Below are positions 7,599 through 16,654 of a stretch of 64,000 nt of DNA, piece after piece. The stretch covers positions 1 to 64,000 of the forward strand of contig UQQM01000003.1 in NCBI GenBank assembly GCA_900543205.1, in the 5' to 3' direction. Below the pieces are notes generated by a model, which did not search any database, had not been told where the DNA came from, and saw nothing but the letters and a program-made list of their open reading frames with translations. Position numbers and translations under genes: made by a program. This DNA comes from an uncultured Bacteroides sp. (GTDB lineage: Bacteria; Bacteroidota; Bacteroidia; Bacteroidales; UBA932). How positions within the stretch are numbered: position 1 is the first letter of the stretch; each line of letters starts with the position of its first letter.

Positions 7599-9473
7599 CT
7601 ATTTCAGCCACCTTGTCCAGAAATCAGCTTCCGCGGCCTTGTCATGCTCACCCTGATAGCCGCGATAGCCGTGCATTCCGTCGGGGTACAGCATGAGCTC
7701 GAACTGCACGCCTGCCTTCTGGAGGGCGTCCATCAGCAGCAGCGTGTTCTGATAGTGCACATTGTCATCGCCGGTGCCGTGGGTCAGCCTCAACGCTCCC
7801 GGCAGAGGGAGTCTGCCGCCGTCCCCTTCACCGAATATCCGGGGCACCCAGTCTATAACGCTCGCGGCGACATAGCCCTCGGGATTGGCCTGGGGAGTGT
7901 CCATGAAGCGCTCGGTATAATGGGAATCGTAAAGCGTCCAGTCGTAGACCCCTCCGCCCGCGATGCCGCAGCGGAAGTACTGGGGATAGCGCAGCACCAG
8001 CATGGCCGTTGTGGTACCTCCGAACGAGAAGCCTTTGACTCCGATGCGGGAGCCGTCGACATACGGCAGCGACTGCAGCCACTCCGCCCAGGCGATATAG
8101 TCTTCAAGCTCGATCACCGTCATCTGGCGGAACGCCTGGTCCATGCCTTCACGGCCGTTCTCTCCCGACGAGCGCGGGTCGCAGACTATATAGATCACAC
8201 CGTTGCGGTAGCACCACTCGTCAGAGGCGTCGCGGTCCTTCCAGCGGTCGCGCACATACGGGGTTCCGGGGCCGCCGTAGAGCTGCATGACCACCGGATA
8301 TTTCCGCGACGGGTCGAAGCCCTCGGGCACCGACATCAGAGCATAGAGCTCGAAGCCGTCGTTCTCTATCTTCACTATTTCGGGATACGGAACCGAAGCG
8401 TCCTCCTCGGCTGCGGTTCCCGGCTCCTGCGGCAGAGGCTTGCAGTCGAACCTGTCGCTGCGTCCGCTGATTCTCATCCCGGGGGTCCTGGCGTTGGAGA
8501 CGTAGGCGGTGAAGCTCTTTCCGTCTTCGGAGAACTGCACGCCTTCCACGTATAATTCCGGGTCTGTGAGGGCGGTGACCCTGCCCTTGCGGTCAAGCAG
8601 GTAGAGCGCCTGATGCAGGCGTGAATCCCGCTTCGCAGTGAACCATACGCGGCCCTTCCCGTCCGTACGCAGCAGCCTTATGTCCCAGTTCTCACCTTCG
8701 GTAAGCCTCGTGAGCGAACCGTCGTAGCCCAGGAAATATATCTGCTCCCAGCCGGTCTCGAAGTTTCTGGCCATATAGAAGCCGTCGTCGGTGAAGAGCA
8801 TGTCGTCTATCCATTCCACCCAGGTGGGGTATTCCTCCCTGTAGACCTCACGGAGACTGCCGTCGGAAGCGCTCACCGCAAAGAGCTCGAGCGTGCTCTG
8901 CCGACGCGGCTCCCTGGGCACGAAGAGCTCGCGCGAATCGGGGCTCCAGAACGGCGAACCGAAATACTGGTCCTGCGAATAGTCGAAATCCGCCCAGGTG
9001 GTTTCGGCCGAACTCAGCTCGACCACGCCCACACGCACCGACGGATTGGTCTGTCCGGCGTTGGGATAGCGCGTCAGCGAAAGGGAACCGTTCTGACCGA
9101 AGGGCGAGAATATCGGGAATACGGGCACTTCGGAGTTGTCGAAACGGTAATATGCTATGCTGCGCGAGTCAGGGCTCCACCAGAACGCCTTGTACTCCGT
9201 CTGGCGGCCGAAAATCTCCTCATAATATACCCAGGAGGCATAGCCGTTCAATATGAGTTCCGAGCCGTCGAAGGTCAGACGGGTCTCGCTGGAATCAGCA
9301 AGATGGCGCACCCAGAGGTCGTTGCCACGGGTGAAGGCCACCATCGTACTGTCCGGTGACGGGGTCGGATTCATTTCGGGAACACTCTCCCCGGCTTTCA
9401 GACCCACGGCAGGCAAGAGCCCTGCAGCGGCGGACACCAGTAAAATCTTTATCGCCTGTATCATAATCTGCAC
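7599..9473 (-). CDS. Dipeptidyl peptidase IV (S9B) family protein
   Basis: The 624-residue exported serine peptidase has a signal peptide (residues 1-27). Its propeller contains SWVYYEEIFGR, carrying the Glu pair that binds the substrate amino terminus in DPP-IV. The hydrolase domain shows Ser483 in GFSFGG, the Asp loop GTGDDNVHYQN and His in DGMHGYRG. These support removal of N-terminal dipeptides, classically Xaa-Pro. It is a distant paralogue of the peptidase at 4608-6452, to which it is convergent (the two genes end seven bases apart around 7595). Compared with characterised DPP-IV it is somewhat short. Confidence 0.9.
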   Translation of the reverse strand: MQIMIQAIKILLVSAAAGLLPAVGLKAGESVPEMNPTPSPDSTMVAFTRGNDLWVRHLADSSETRLTFDGSELILNGYASWVYYEEIFGRQTEYKAFWWSPDSRSIAYYRFDNSEVPVFPIFSPFGQNGSLSLTRYPNAGQTNPSVRVGVVELSSAETTWADFDYSQDQYFGSPFWSPDSRELFVPREPRRQSTLELFAVSASDGSLREVYREEYPTWVEWIDDMLFTDDGFYMARNFETGWEQIYFLGYDGSLTRLTEGENWDIRLLRTDGKGRVWFTAKRDSRLHQALYLLDRKGRVTALTDPELYVEGVQFSEDGKSFTAYVSNARTPGMRISGRSDRFDCKPLPQEPGTAAEEDASVPYPEIVKIENDGFELYALMSVPEGFDPSRKYPVVMQLYGGPGTPYVRDRWKDRDASDEWCYRNGVIYIVCDPRSSGENGREGMDQAFRQMTVIELEDYIAWAEWLQSLPYVDGSRIGVKGFSFGGTTTAMLVLRYPQYFRCGIAGGGVYDWTLYDSHYTERFMDTPQANPEGYVAASVIDWVPRIFGEGDGGRLPLPGALRLTHGTGDDNVHYQNTLLLMDALQKAGVQFELMLYPDGMHGYRGYQGEHDKAAEADFWTRWLK

Positions 9474-9510
9474 TTTTACGCAAAACCGAATTTCAAAATT
9501 ACGAAAAATC

Positions 9511-9518
9511 CAAAGATA
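9511..9518 (-). promoter_or_regulatory. -7 box upstream of the S9B peptidase
   Basis: TATCTTTG on the minus strand, 37 bp before the ATG. No good -33 TTTG is seen at the expected distance. Confidence 0.5.
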
Positions 9519-9555
9519 TACGCAAAATCGGCGGCCTTAAGCTGAGCACTGCTAT

Positions 9556-9590
9556 CGGCCGCCCCGGACCCGCACATGCCGACAAATCGC
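9556..9590. repeat. Imperfect 33-35 bp direct repeat (partner at 9695-9727)
   Basis: The segment CGGACCCGCACATGCCGACAA resembles CGGGCCCGCACTTGCTGACAA in the partner copy, and similarity continues a few bases on either side. The 287-bp spacer between the S9B gene and the helicase gene otherwise holds no gene that I can see. Confidence 0.5.
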
Positions 9591-9739
9591 AACAAGACAG
9601 GCCGTCTCCAGACCAGCAGCCCGCCGGCGTTGCGCGGACTGCGGCGAAGCAGGCTTGCCCCGCTCTTCCGCCTGCGGAGACGCACGTCCGCCAACGGCGG
9701 CCCGGGCCCGCACTTGCTGACAAGCAAAAAGCCGACCGG

Positions 9740-9768
9740 AAAAAACCGACTAGCGCAGGGCTAACCGG
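9740..9768 (-). terminator. Intrinsic terminator overlapping the helicase stop codon
   Basis: On the minus strand CCGGTTAGC pairs with GCTAGTCGG (nine pairs, two G-U) around the loop CCTGC and is followed by six T. The gene's TAG stop lies inside the 5' arm. Confidence 0.75.
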
Positions 9769-11203
9769 CAAAAAACCTGTCAGGAAAATTGACCAGATAC
9801 ACCTTCCGCACGGCACGCGTCAACGCCGTATACAACCACTTCACATCATCCGCACTCTGCTCCGGCTGCCAGAACGGACAATCGACGAACACGCAATCCC
9901 ATTGGCCGCCCTGGGCCTTATGGCAGGTGATGGCCTCAGCATACTTGAGCTGCAGCGCATTATAATAGATGTCCTCGCGCACGCCCTGCCATATCTTCCT
10001 CTTGGTCCTTCGGTCGGAATAATCCGCCCAAACCCCCTCGTAAAGCAGGTTCTGCTGCTCCCTGGTCAGGGACGCGCTCTCGGAATGGAGCGCATCGAGG
10101 CAGACCTTCACCTCAAGCTCCACATCACCGTAGTCGGGAAACGAGAGGCGCGCATCGGCGAAATGCAGCCCGTACCTCTCCTCGAAGTGCCCTATCCTGA
10201 TCAGCTTCGCTATGTCCCCGTTCGCTATGTAGTCCAGCTCCGGCACGTCCTCGAGGAACTGATAGCAGTTGCGTACTATCATCAGCCTGTCGCCCCTCAC
10301 GAGTTCCTCTTCTTTGTACTGCACCATCGAACGTATGCCCATGTTGTAGCGGTTGGCCCTCTTGTTCGAACGGCAGAGCACCACCGTCCCGTCCTGCCCG
10401 TAGCAGTCGTAGGCCTCCCCTATCGCATCTATGAGCTCCCCTCCGCCTATGCGGCATACATCGTCAGTCCCCGAAAGGTCCATGCGTATGCCTCCGGACT
10501 CACCTCGCTCGCGCATGTCCGCCAGCAGCTCGCGCAGCATGGTCGCGTTGCGCAATATCCCGGACTCCGCCTCCTGGCGCACGACGGAGCTCAGACGGCA
10601 CCAGCGCACCCCTCCGAACCACGCCATGACCTCCCTCGACAGGGCCGGCGAGGCGTCGAGTCCGACCGGAGGCAACTGCGCATCGTCGCCTATCAGCACC
10701 AGGCGGCAGTCGGCGCCGTTCCTGACGAAATTCACAAGGTCCTCCAGCAGATTGCCGGAGCCGAACACGGCACCGCCCTTTCCCGGAGCGTCAGCAGAAT
10801 CGGAGCCTATCAGCGAGACCTCGTCGACGACGAACAGGGTGTCCTTGGCCTTGTTGGGAGCTATCGAAAAACTGCCATAGCCTTCTGAGCTCACGGATTT
10901 CTGACGGTAGATGTGCTTGTGTATCGTGGACGCCGGACGGTGCGCAATAGCCGAAAGCACCTTGGCCGAACGCCCCGTGGGAGCCAGAAGCACCGACTGG
11001 GCGCCCATCTCGCGGAGCACTTCCACGGCAGCTGCGACGGCGGTGGTCTTGCCCGTTCCGGCATAGCCGTTGACCACGAGGATGTCGGCGTCGCCGCAGG
11101 TCACGAAATCCGCGAGGCTGCGGAATAGCCCGTCCTGGCAGGGGGTGGGCCCGTAGCCGAAACGTTCAAGGAAATGTCTGTAGAGGAACTCCGCGCGATC
11201 CAT
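9761..11203 (-). CDS. RecD2-like SF1B DNA helicase / ATP-dependent exonuclease subunit-like protein
   Basis: The 480-residue protein has an SF1 helicase core. Walker A is GYAGTGKT (residues 46-53), the DE box is VVDEVSLIG, and motif III is LIGDDAQLPPVG. The C-terminal UvrD_C_2 part reads AEAITCHKAQGGQWDCVFVDCP followed by WLYTALTRAV. No RecB/RecC partners or nuclease motifs are present. Stand-alone proteins of this kind are common in Bacteroidota, where the exact role is unclear (5'-3' DNA unwinding in repair is likely). It is the last gene of the HAMP-trkH-helicase operon, three bases after trkH. Confidence 0.85.
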   Translation of the reverse strand: MDRAEFLYRHFLERFGYGPTPCQDGLFRSLADFVTCGDADILVVNGYAGTGKTTAVAAAVEVLREMGAQSVLLAPTGRSAKVLSAIAHRPASTIHKHIYRQKSVSSEGYGSFSIAPNKAKDTLFVVDEVSLIGSDSADAPGKGGAVFGSGNLLEDLVNFVRNGADCRLVLIGDDAQLPPVGLDASPALSREVMAWFGGVRWCRLSSVVRQEAESGILRNATMLRELLADMRERGESGGIRMDLSGTDDVCRIGGGELIDAIGEAYDCYGQDGTVVLCRSNKRANRYNMGIRSMVQYKEEELVRGDRLMIVRNCYQFLEDVPELDYIANGDIAKLIRIGHFEERYGLHFADARLSFPDYGDVELEVKVCLDALHSESASLTREQQNLLYEGVWADYSDRRTKRKIWQGVREDIYYNALQLKYAEAITCHKAQGGQWDCVFVDCPFWQPEQSADDVKWLYTALTRAVRKVYLVNFPDRFFAG

Positions 11204-11206
11204 CTC

Positions 11207-12664
11207 CTACCTGTCCCTCCTGTCGAAAATCATTCCCAGCACGGCCAGCACCGGATAAATCTCCACGCGGCCCAGGAACATGTCCAGGGAGAATATCAGC
11301 TTGGCCATGGCGGGAGCGCTGTCATAGCAGCCCATGCTGCCCATCAGCTCGCCGCAGCCGGGGCCCACGTTGCCCAGGCTCATGACCGAAGCCACCAGGG
11401 AGTTCTCGAAGTCGAGGCCGGTACACAGGCAGAGCAGCATCGAGATGAAAATCAGGAACATGTAGATGCAGATGTACAGCAGATGCGGGGACACCTCGTC
11501 GTCGCGCATAATCTTCCTGCCGAGCTTCACCTCATTGACCGACGAAGGATGCAGGATAGAATTCACATAGCGGCCTATGGCCTTCGTCAGGATCAGGGCC
11601 CTGTCAGACTTGATTCCGCCGCAGGTAGAGCCCGTGGTTCCGCAGACGATGGCCGGGAAAAGCAGGAGGATCACCATCCACCAGGGCCACCGGGAGTTGT
11701 CGAGATTGGCGAAGCCGGTGGTCGAGGAGACGGTCAGGGTGTTGAAAAGCCCGTCCCACAGCGCCTCGAACCAGCTGTCGCAGAAGCCGCCGGTCTTCAG
11801 CCCAATGCCGAGGAAGACGGCCACGACCGCCACGAATCCAGTGTAGAACTTGATTATGGGGCTCTTGAGGGGCTTGAGCGAACGGCTTATCACCGACAGG
11901 TACAGCAGGCCGAAATGTATCGACGACAGATACATGAAGAGCATGGTTATTCCCTCTATCCAGTAGGAATCGAAGGCGGCGATGGAGGCCGTCTTGGTGC
12001 TGAAGCCGCCGGTGGCCACGACCGCCATCGCATGGCACACCGCATCGAACGGCGTCATGCCGGCCAGCATGTAGGCTATCGCCGCCAGCACGACGAGGGC
12101 GATGTAGACGTATGCGAAGATATAGACCACTCCCGTGGTGCGGGAAGAATAGCCGCTGCGCGTCAGCGAGCTCAGCTCCATGTTCGTCAGACGCATGCGC
12201 ATCTGGCTCGACTCCGGAATTATCAGCAGCAGGAACACCACCACCCCGAGTCCTCCGATGAAGTGCGTGGACGAACGCCAGAACAGCAGGCTGTCGGGAA
12301 GGGCCTCCACATCGCTGAGGATGGTCCCGCCGCAGGTGGTATAGCCGCTCACCGACTCGAAAATCGCATTGGAAAGCGTGAAGGGGCCGCCCCAGAGCAC
12401 ATACGGGAGCAGGCCGAAGAGGAAGGACAGCAGCCACGAGAGCGTGATGATCACATAGCCCTCGCGCAGCGATATCGAATTCGCCTTGCGCACGAAGATG
12501 AAGGGGAAGATGCCCACGATGAAGGTTATGGTGAACGAAATCATCAGGGCCGCGAGCGCCGAATCGTTGCCGTTCGCCATCGATACGAATATGGAGAACA
12601 GCATGAACAGCGCATTCACCAGCAGGGCGAAGCCTATGTTCCTTATGATTACCTTCCAGTTCAT
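11207..12664 (-). CDS. trkH: TrkH-type potassium uptake protein
   Basis: The 485-residue integral membrane protein moves K+ across the inner membrane. It has four P-loop repeats with filter-like Gly segments: SGYTTCGGTI, ATGGFST, SSTTGFA and GNVGPGCG. The first repeat has Cys-Gly-Gly after Thr-Thr. TrkH normally works with a cytoplasmic TrkA regulator, and no trkA is found in this window. Instead the gene overlaps by four bases a HAMP-domain membrane protein just upstream, suggesting coupled synthesis. Confidence 0.92.
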   Translation of the reverse strand: MNWKVIIRNIGFALLVNALFMLFSIFVSMANGNDSALAALMISFTITFIVGIFPFIFVRKANSISLREGYVIITLSWLLSFLFGLLPYVLWGGPFTLSNAIFESVSGYTTCGGTILSDVEALPDSLLFWRSSTHFIGGLGVVVFLLLIIPESSQMRMRLTNMELSSLTRSGYSSRTTGVVYIFAYVYIALVVLAAIAYMLAGMTPFDAVCHAMAVVATGGFSTKTASIAAFDSYWIEGITMLFMYLSSIHFGLLYLSVISRSLKPLKSPIIKFYTGFVAVVAVFLGIGLKTGGFCDSWFEALWDGLFNTLTVSSTTGFANLDNSRWPWWMVILLLFPAIVCGTTGSTCGGIKSDRALILTKAIGRYVNSILHPSSVNEVKLGRKIMRDDEVSPHLLYICIYMFLIFISMLLCLCTGLDFENSLVASVMSLGNVGPGCGELMGSMGCYDSAPAMAKLIFSLDMFLGRVEIYPVLAVLGMIFDRRDR

Positions 12665-13488
12665 CTCTTCCTGAGCTCCCTGACCCGGCGGCGGAGCTGC
12701 TGGTTCTCGCCTGCCAGTTCGGAAATGCCGTCGTTGAGCTCGACCAGCTGGTCGTCACCCTCGAATTTCACCGTATATTTCTTGTCGCTCGACCTGTAGG
12801 CGCTCAGGCCCTCCAGCATGCGGTAGAGCGGGCGCACGTAGTAGGAGAGGATGAAGAAGAGCAGCATCAGCACCAGCATCAGACCCACGCAGACCGCGAC
12901 TATCCCGGGAATGATGCTGCGGTAGAAACCCCTGTCGAAGGTCGCGGAATTCTGTTCGAGGTCCTCGTAGATGGCGGTGGTCAGGTTGTTTATGTCGTCC
13001 TGCAAGCGGTCGAAGCGAGGCTGCAGACGGTCGAAATACCAGGTCCTGTTGTCGATGAAGTCCGACTGCACCACGCTCTCGAACTCCAGCGAGGTCAGCA
13101 TGTAGGCCGCATACGAATACATCACCGAGTCGGCCATGGGATAGGCCTGGTTGATGGTGTGGCTCATGCGCAGACGCTCGCAGTTGGTCTTGAAATACTC
13201 GTCGTCGAAGTCGGGCAGAGTGGCGGCGGGGCCCTCGCCTATGGCCTCGAGAATCTCGAGGTTGTAGTTGTTGCTCATGTCGGCGAGCCGGTTGGCCACG
13301 TTGATGCTGCTGATGTCGTCGGCTATCAGCTCGGAGACATAGTTGCTCATCCTGGTATACTCCATCACCGAGATGACGGAGGAGACGAGCAATATGGCCA
13401 CTATCGAAAGAAGGCTGAGGACAAGCTTGGCCTTCATCGAAAGTCGGAGGGAACGGACTTTCTTTATAAGTTTCGAGAATATCCTCAT
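12661..13488 (-). CDS. HAMP-domain membrane sensor-like protein without output domain
   Basis: I chose the start MRIFSKLIKK at 13488 because a promoter lies just upstream; the longer frame from 13602 would begin before that promoter. The 275-residue product has TM1 (about 21-41), a periplasmic helical domain (42-190), TM2 (193-217), a HAMP-like segment and a short C-terminal coiled coil ending in basic residues. There is no kinase, GGDEF or MCP signalling domain. It could sense an envelope or osmotic signal and act directly on TrkH, with which it overlaps; that is inference. Confidence 0.75.
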   Translation of the reverse strand: MRIFSKLIKKVRSLRLSMKAKLVLSLLSIVAILLVSSVISVMEYTRMSNYVSELIADDISSINVANRLADMSNNYNLEILEAIGEGPAATLPDFDDEYFKTNCERLRMSHTINQAYPMADSVMYSYAAYMLTSLEFESVVQSDFIDNRTWYFDRLQPRFDRLQDDINNLTTAIYEDLEQNSATFDRGFYRSIIPGIVAVCVGLMLVLMLLFFILSYYVRPLYRMLEGLSAYRSSDKKYTVKFEGDDQLVELNDGISELAGENQQLRRRVRELRKR

Positions 13489-13516
13489 TGGCTCCCGTCT
13501 GTTGGTTAAATTCCCA

Positions 13517-13547
13517 CAAAAATAACAAGTTGTTTTGATTTTCCGAA
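13517..13547 (-). promoter_or_regulatory. Promoter of the HAMP-trkH-helicase operon
   Basis: On the minus strand TTCG (13544-13547), a 19-bp spacer and TATTTTTG (13517-13524). It sits 28 bp before the chosen ATG. Confidence 0.6.
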
Positions 13548-13638
13548 ACCCGGAACCCCCGTCCCACCCGGGCTTTGCGCAAATTTTCAATGTGCCCGGC
13601 ATAAATTTTAAAAAATTTCATGAAGCGGCCCTATATTA

Positions 13639-13655
13639 TATCAAATATTTTGATA
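13639..13655 (+). promoter_or_regulatory. Palindromic operator candidate
   Basis: Perfect inverted repeat TATCAAA-TAT-TTTGATA, 17 bp, overlapping the -7 box of the ROK gene. A protein bound here would block RNA polymerase. Autoregulation by the HTH-ROK product is the simplest reading. Confidence 0.6.
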
Positions 13656-13661
13656 TATTTG
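13654..13661 (+). promoter_or_regulatory. -7 box of the ROK regulator gene
   Basis: TATATTTG, ending eight bases before the chosen ATG at 13670, so the transcript should have almost no leader. No clear -33 TTTG at the usual distance. Confidence 0.5.
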
Positions 13662-13669
13662 CATATAAT

Positions 13670-14881
13670 ATGAATTTTATGCTCCCTTCTTTCCTTGGCG
13701 ATACCACCAGCAAGAACGCGGTCGTCAAAAGAGAAATACTGAGATTGTGTATCGCCCACAACAATTACAGCATCGCTGATTTCAGCCGCGCCCTCGGCAT
13801 CAGCGTGCCCACCATCACCAAGCTGATTTCCGAGCTCATCGACGACAACTTCCTGCAGGACGAGGGCAAGGTCGGCACCTCGGGAGGCCGCCGGCCGAGC
13901 GTCTACGGACTCAATCCGGAGGCGGGCTATTTCGTGGGCGTGGACATAGCCAGGCACCATTTCCACATCGCCATCAGCAATTTCAAGGGGGAGATAATCA
14001 ACTTCATCCAGGACATAGAATTTGTCCTCGAAGCCAACGAACTGTCATTCAGGACTATATGCCGCATGGTCAAGGACGAGGTCACCAAGAGCGGCATCCC
14101 CTGGATCAAGGTGCTCGGCGTGGGAGTCAGCCTCTCCGGCCGCGTGAACCCCGAAAAAGGCTACAGCCTGAGCTACTTCGTCAGCGACGACATACCCCTC
14201 AAGAGCATATTCGAGAAAGAGTTCAAGCTCCCGGTCAACATAGAGAACGACTCCAGGGCGATGGCCTACGGCGAATACATGAACCTCGGCAAGGAGGCCG
14301 ACCCCAACATGATATTCATCAACATCAGCTGGGGGCTCGGCATGGGCATAATCACCGGAGGCAAGCTCTATTACGGCAAGTCCGGATATTCCGGTGAAAT
14401 AGGCCACTTCCCCGCCCTGAACAACGACATCATCTGCCGCTGCGGCAAGGTAGGGTGCCTCGAGACGGGAGCCTCCGGGTCGGCTCTGCACCGCATCATG
14501 ACCGACGAGCTCAAGCGCGGGCACTCGTCCTCGCTGCTCGCAACCTACCAGAAGAACGGCGACATAGAGCTTGACGAGATTCTGAAGGCGGTCGAGGAAG
14601 GGGACGTGCTGGCCATCGACAGCATAGGAAAGATAGGCGACACGCTCGGACGCGGAATAGCCGGAGTCCTCAACATCTTCAACCCCGGCCTCGTGGTCAT
14701 CGGAGGGCGCCTGATAGTCGGCAGGGACTACCTGCTTCTCCCCATCAAGACCGCGGTCAACCGCCTCTCCCTCTCAAGAGTGTCGTCGGACACCAGGATA
14801 GTGCTTTCGAAGCTGGACCGCCGCGCCGCGTCGGTGGGCGACTGCCTGCTCTCCCGCGACAAGGTCCTCGGACTCCTGTAG
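13670..14881 (+). CDS. HTH-ROK family transcriptional regulator (NagC/Mlc type)
   Basis: The 403-residue protein begins at MNFMLPSFLG; a longer frame upstream would run through the promoter. Residues about 15-75 form a MarR-like winged helix (REILRLCIAHNNYSIADFSRALGISV region). Residues about 85-400 form a ROK sugar-kinase fold with the ENDSRAMAYGE motif and the zinc-binding signature CRCGKVGCLE. The fusion to an HTH indicates a sugar- or sugar-phosphate-responsive repressor, although kinase activity is possible because the catalytic-type Asp in END is kept. The ligand is unknown. It may form a unit with the ABC-F gene three bases downstream. Confidence 0.87.
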   Translation: MNFMLPSFLGDTTSKNAVVKREILRLCIAHNNYSIADFSRALGISVPTITKLISELIDDNFLQDEGKVGTSGGRRPSVYGLNPEAGYFVGVDIARHHFHIAISNFKGEIINFIQDIEFVLEANELSFRTICRMVKDEVTKSGIPWIKVLGVGVSLSGRVNPEKGYSLSYFVSDDIPLKSIFEKEFKLPVNIENDSRAMAYGEYMNLGKEADPNMIFINISWGLGMGIITGGKLYYGKSGYSGEIGHFPALNNDIICRCGKVGCLETGASGSALHRIMTDELKRGHSSSLLATYQKNGDIELDEILKAVEEGDVLAIDSIGKIGDTLGRGIAGVLNIFNPGLVVIGGRLIVGRDYLLLPIKTAVNRLSLSRVSSDTRIVLSKLDRRAASVGDCLLSRDKVLGLL

Positions 14882-14884
14882 TCC

Positions 14885-16654
14885 ATGGCCAGCTACCTGC
14901 AAATCGAGAACATCTCCAAGTCCTATGGCCCGAAAATCCTATTCGAGCACATAGGATTCAACGTCAATGAAGGTGACAAGATAGCCCTGATAGCCCCTAA
15001 CGGCACCGGGAAGACCTCCCTGCTGCGCATACTCGCGGGCAAGGACAGCTCCGACTCCGGCGGCAGGGTCATGTTTCTCAAGGACATACGCATAGCCTTT
15101 CTGGAGCAGGACTACGACTGGTCCCCGGAGCTCGGCATACTCGACCAGATTCTCGCCCACAGCAGCCGCGAGACAGCGGCGTTTCATGAAGACGAGAAGC
15201 AGGCGTTCGTGCAGCGCCTGAAGGAACTGCTCACTTCGTTCCGGCTGCCGGACTTCGACAAGAAGATGGGGGAACTCTCGGGAGGCGAGGTCAAACGCGT
15301 GGCCATCAGCGAGATGCTCGCGCTGAACGCCGACTTCCTGATAATGGACGAGCCTACCAACCACCTCGACATAGAAGCCATAGAGTTCCTGGAGAGCTGG
15401 CTGAAACGCAGCCGCTGCACCCTGCTGATGGTCACCCACGACCGTTACTTCCTCGACCGGGTGTGCAACATCGTGATGGAACTCGACCACGGCGCCGTCT
15501 ACAGCTACCGGGGCGACTACCAGAACTACCTCGAAAAGCGCCAGGAACGCATATCCTCCTGGAACGCCGAGACCGACAAGGTGCGCAACCTGCTCCGCAG
15601 GGAGCTCGAATGGATACATGCGACCCCGTGCGCCCGTTCGGGAAAGGCCAAGTACCGGATCAACGCCTTCCGTGAACTCTCCGAAAGGGCCGGACAGCAG
15701 CGCGACGACCGCCAGATTTCGCTCGACGGCATAGGCGGATCCGCGCGTCTCGGCAACAAGATAATCAACTGCAAGAACGTGAATTACAGCTGGGAGGGGC
15801 GCCCCATGCTCAAGGACTTCAGCTACAATTTCCAGAAAGGCGACAAACTGGGAATCGTAGGCCGCAACGGAATAGGCAAGTCTACCTTCCTCGACCTGCT
15901 CACGGGAGCCGTCGCGCCGGACTCGGGCAGCATAGACAGGGGGACTTCGCTGGTCATAGGCTACTACCGGCAGCAGGGCATGGAGTTCGACGGCGACATG
16001 ACCGTGATGGACGTTGTCTCCGACACCCGCCTGCTCTCCAACTTCATGTTCCCCCGGGACATGTACACGACCCGCATCTCAAGGCTCTCCGGAGGCGAGC
16101 GGCGGCGGCTCTACTTGCTGACCATACTGATGCAGAACCCCAACCTGCTGATTCTCGACGAGCCGACCAACGACCTGGACATCGTGACCCTCAACGTGCT
16201 CGAGGAATATCTCGCCGACTACGGAGGCAGTCTGATAGTGGTCAGCCACGACAGGCATTTCCTCGACAGGACCGTGGATCACCTGCTGGTCTTCTGCGGC
16301 GACGGCGTCGTCAAGGACTTCGTGGGCAAGTTCAGCGAATACAGGGCGTGGATCAAGGACGTGGAGGCCGCGAAAAGAAAGGAGGAGCAGGCCGCCGCGC
16401 CGAAGCCCGCCGCGTCCAGACCCGCAAAGCCTCTGGCGGACGGCCCGAGGAAGCTCAGCTACAAGGAGAAAAAGGAGCTTGAGGCCATCGAAGCCAGGAT
16501 GCCGGAGCTGGAGCAGGAAAAGGCCGGACTGGAGTCGCAGATGAGCTCGGGCAGCCTGCCGTATGACAGGCTTCAGGAGGCCGGCGCCCGCATCCAGGAG
16601 ATTCTCGCCGAGCTCGACAGCCTCGAAACAAGGTGGCTGGAGCTCAGCGTCTGA
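14885..16654 (+). CDS. ABC-F ATPase, Uup-like
   Basis: The 589-residue soluble protein has two ABC domains and no membrane segments. Walker A motifs are APNGTGKTS and GRNGIGKST, signatures LSGGEVKR and LSGGERRR, Walker B followed by DEPTNHLD and DEPTNDLD. The C-terminal part (about residues 495-589) is charged and predicted coiled coil, as in Uup. ABC-F proteins act on the ribosome or, for Uup, have been linked to DNA and ribosome-related functions; this one lacks features that would mark an antibiotic-resistance type. Its last 11 bases overlap the convergent HmuY-like gene. Confidence 0.92.
   Translation: MASYLQIENISKSYGPKILFEHIGFNVNEGDKIALIAPNGTGKTSLLRILAGKDSSDSGGRVMFLKDIRIAFLEQDYDWSPELGILDQILAHSSRETAAFHEDEKQAFVQRLKELLTSFRLPDFDKKMGELSGGEVKRVAISEMLALNADFLIMDEPTNHLDIEAIEFLESWLKRSRCTLLMVTHDRYFLDRVCNIVMELDHGAVYSYRGDYQNYLEKRQERISSWNAETDKVRNLLRRELEWIHATPCARSGKAKYRINAFRELSERAGQQRDDRQISLDGIGGSARLGNKIINCKNVNYSWEGRPMLKDFSYNFQKGDKLGIVGRNGIGKSTFLDLLTGAVAPDSGSIDRGTSLVIGYYRQQGMEFDGDMTVMDVVSDTRLLSNFMFPRDMYTTRISRLSGGERRRLYLLTILMQNPNLLILDEPTNDLDIVTLNVLEEYLADYGGSLIVVSHDRHFLDRTVDHLLVFCGDGVVKDFVGKFSEYRAWIKDVEAAKRKEEQAAAPKPAASRPAKPLADGPRKLSYKEKKELEAIEARMPELEQEKAGLESQMSSGSLPYDRLQEAGARIQEILAELDSLETRWLELSV

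Noticed and set aside
13535..13669. Longer N-terminus for the ROK regulator
   Set aside because: It would run through the palindrome and the -7 box and has no family similarity.
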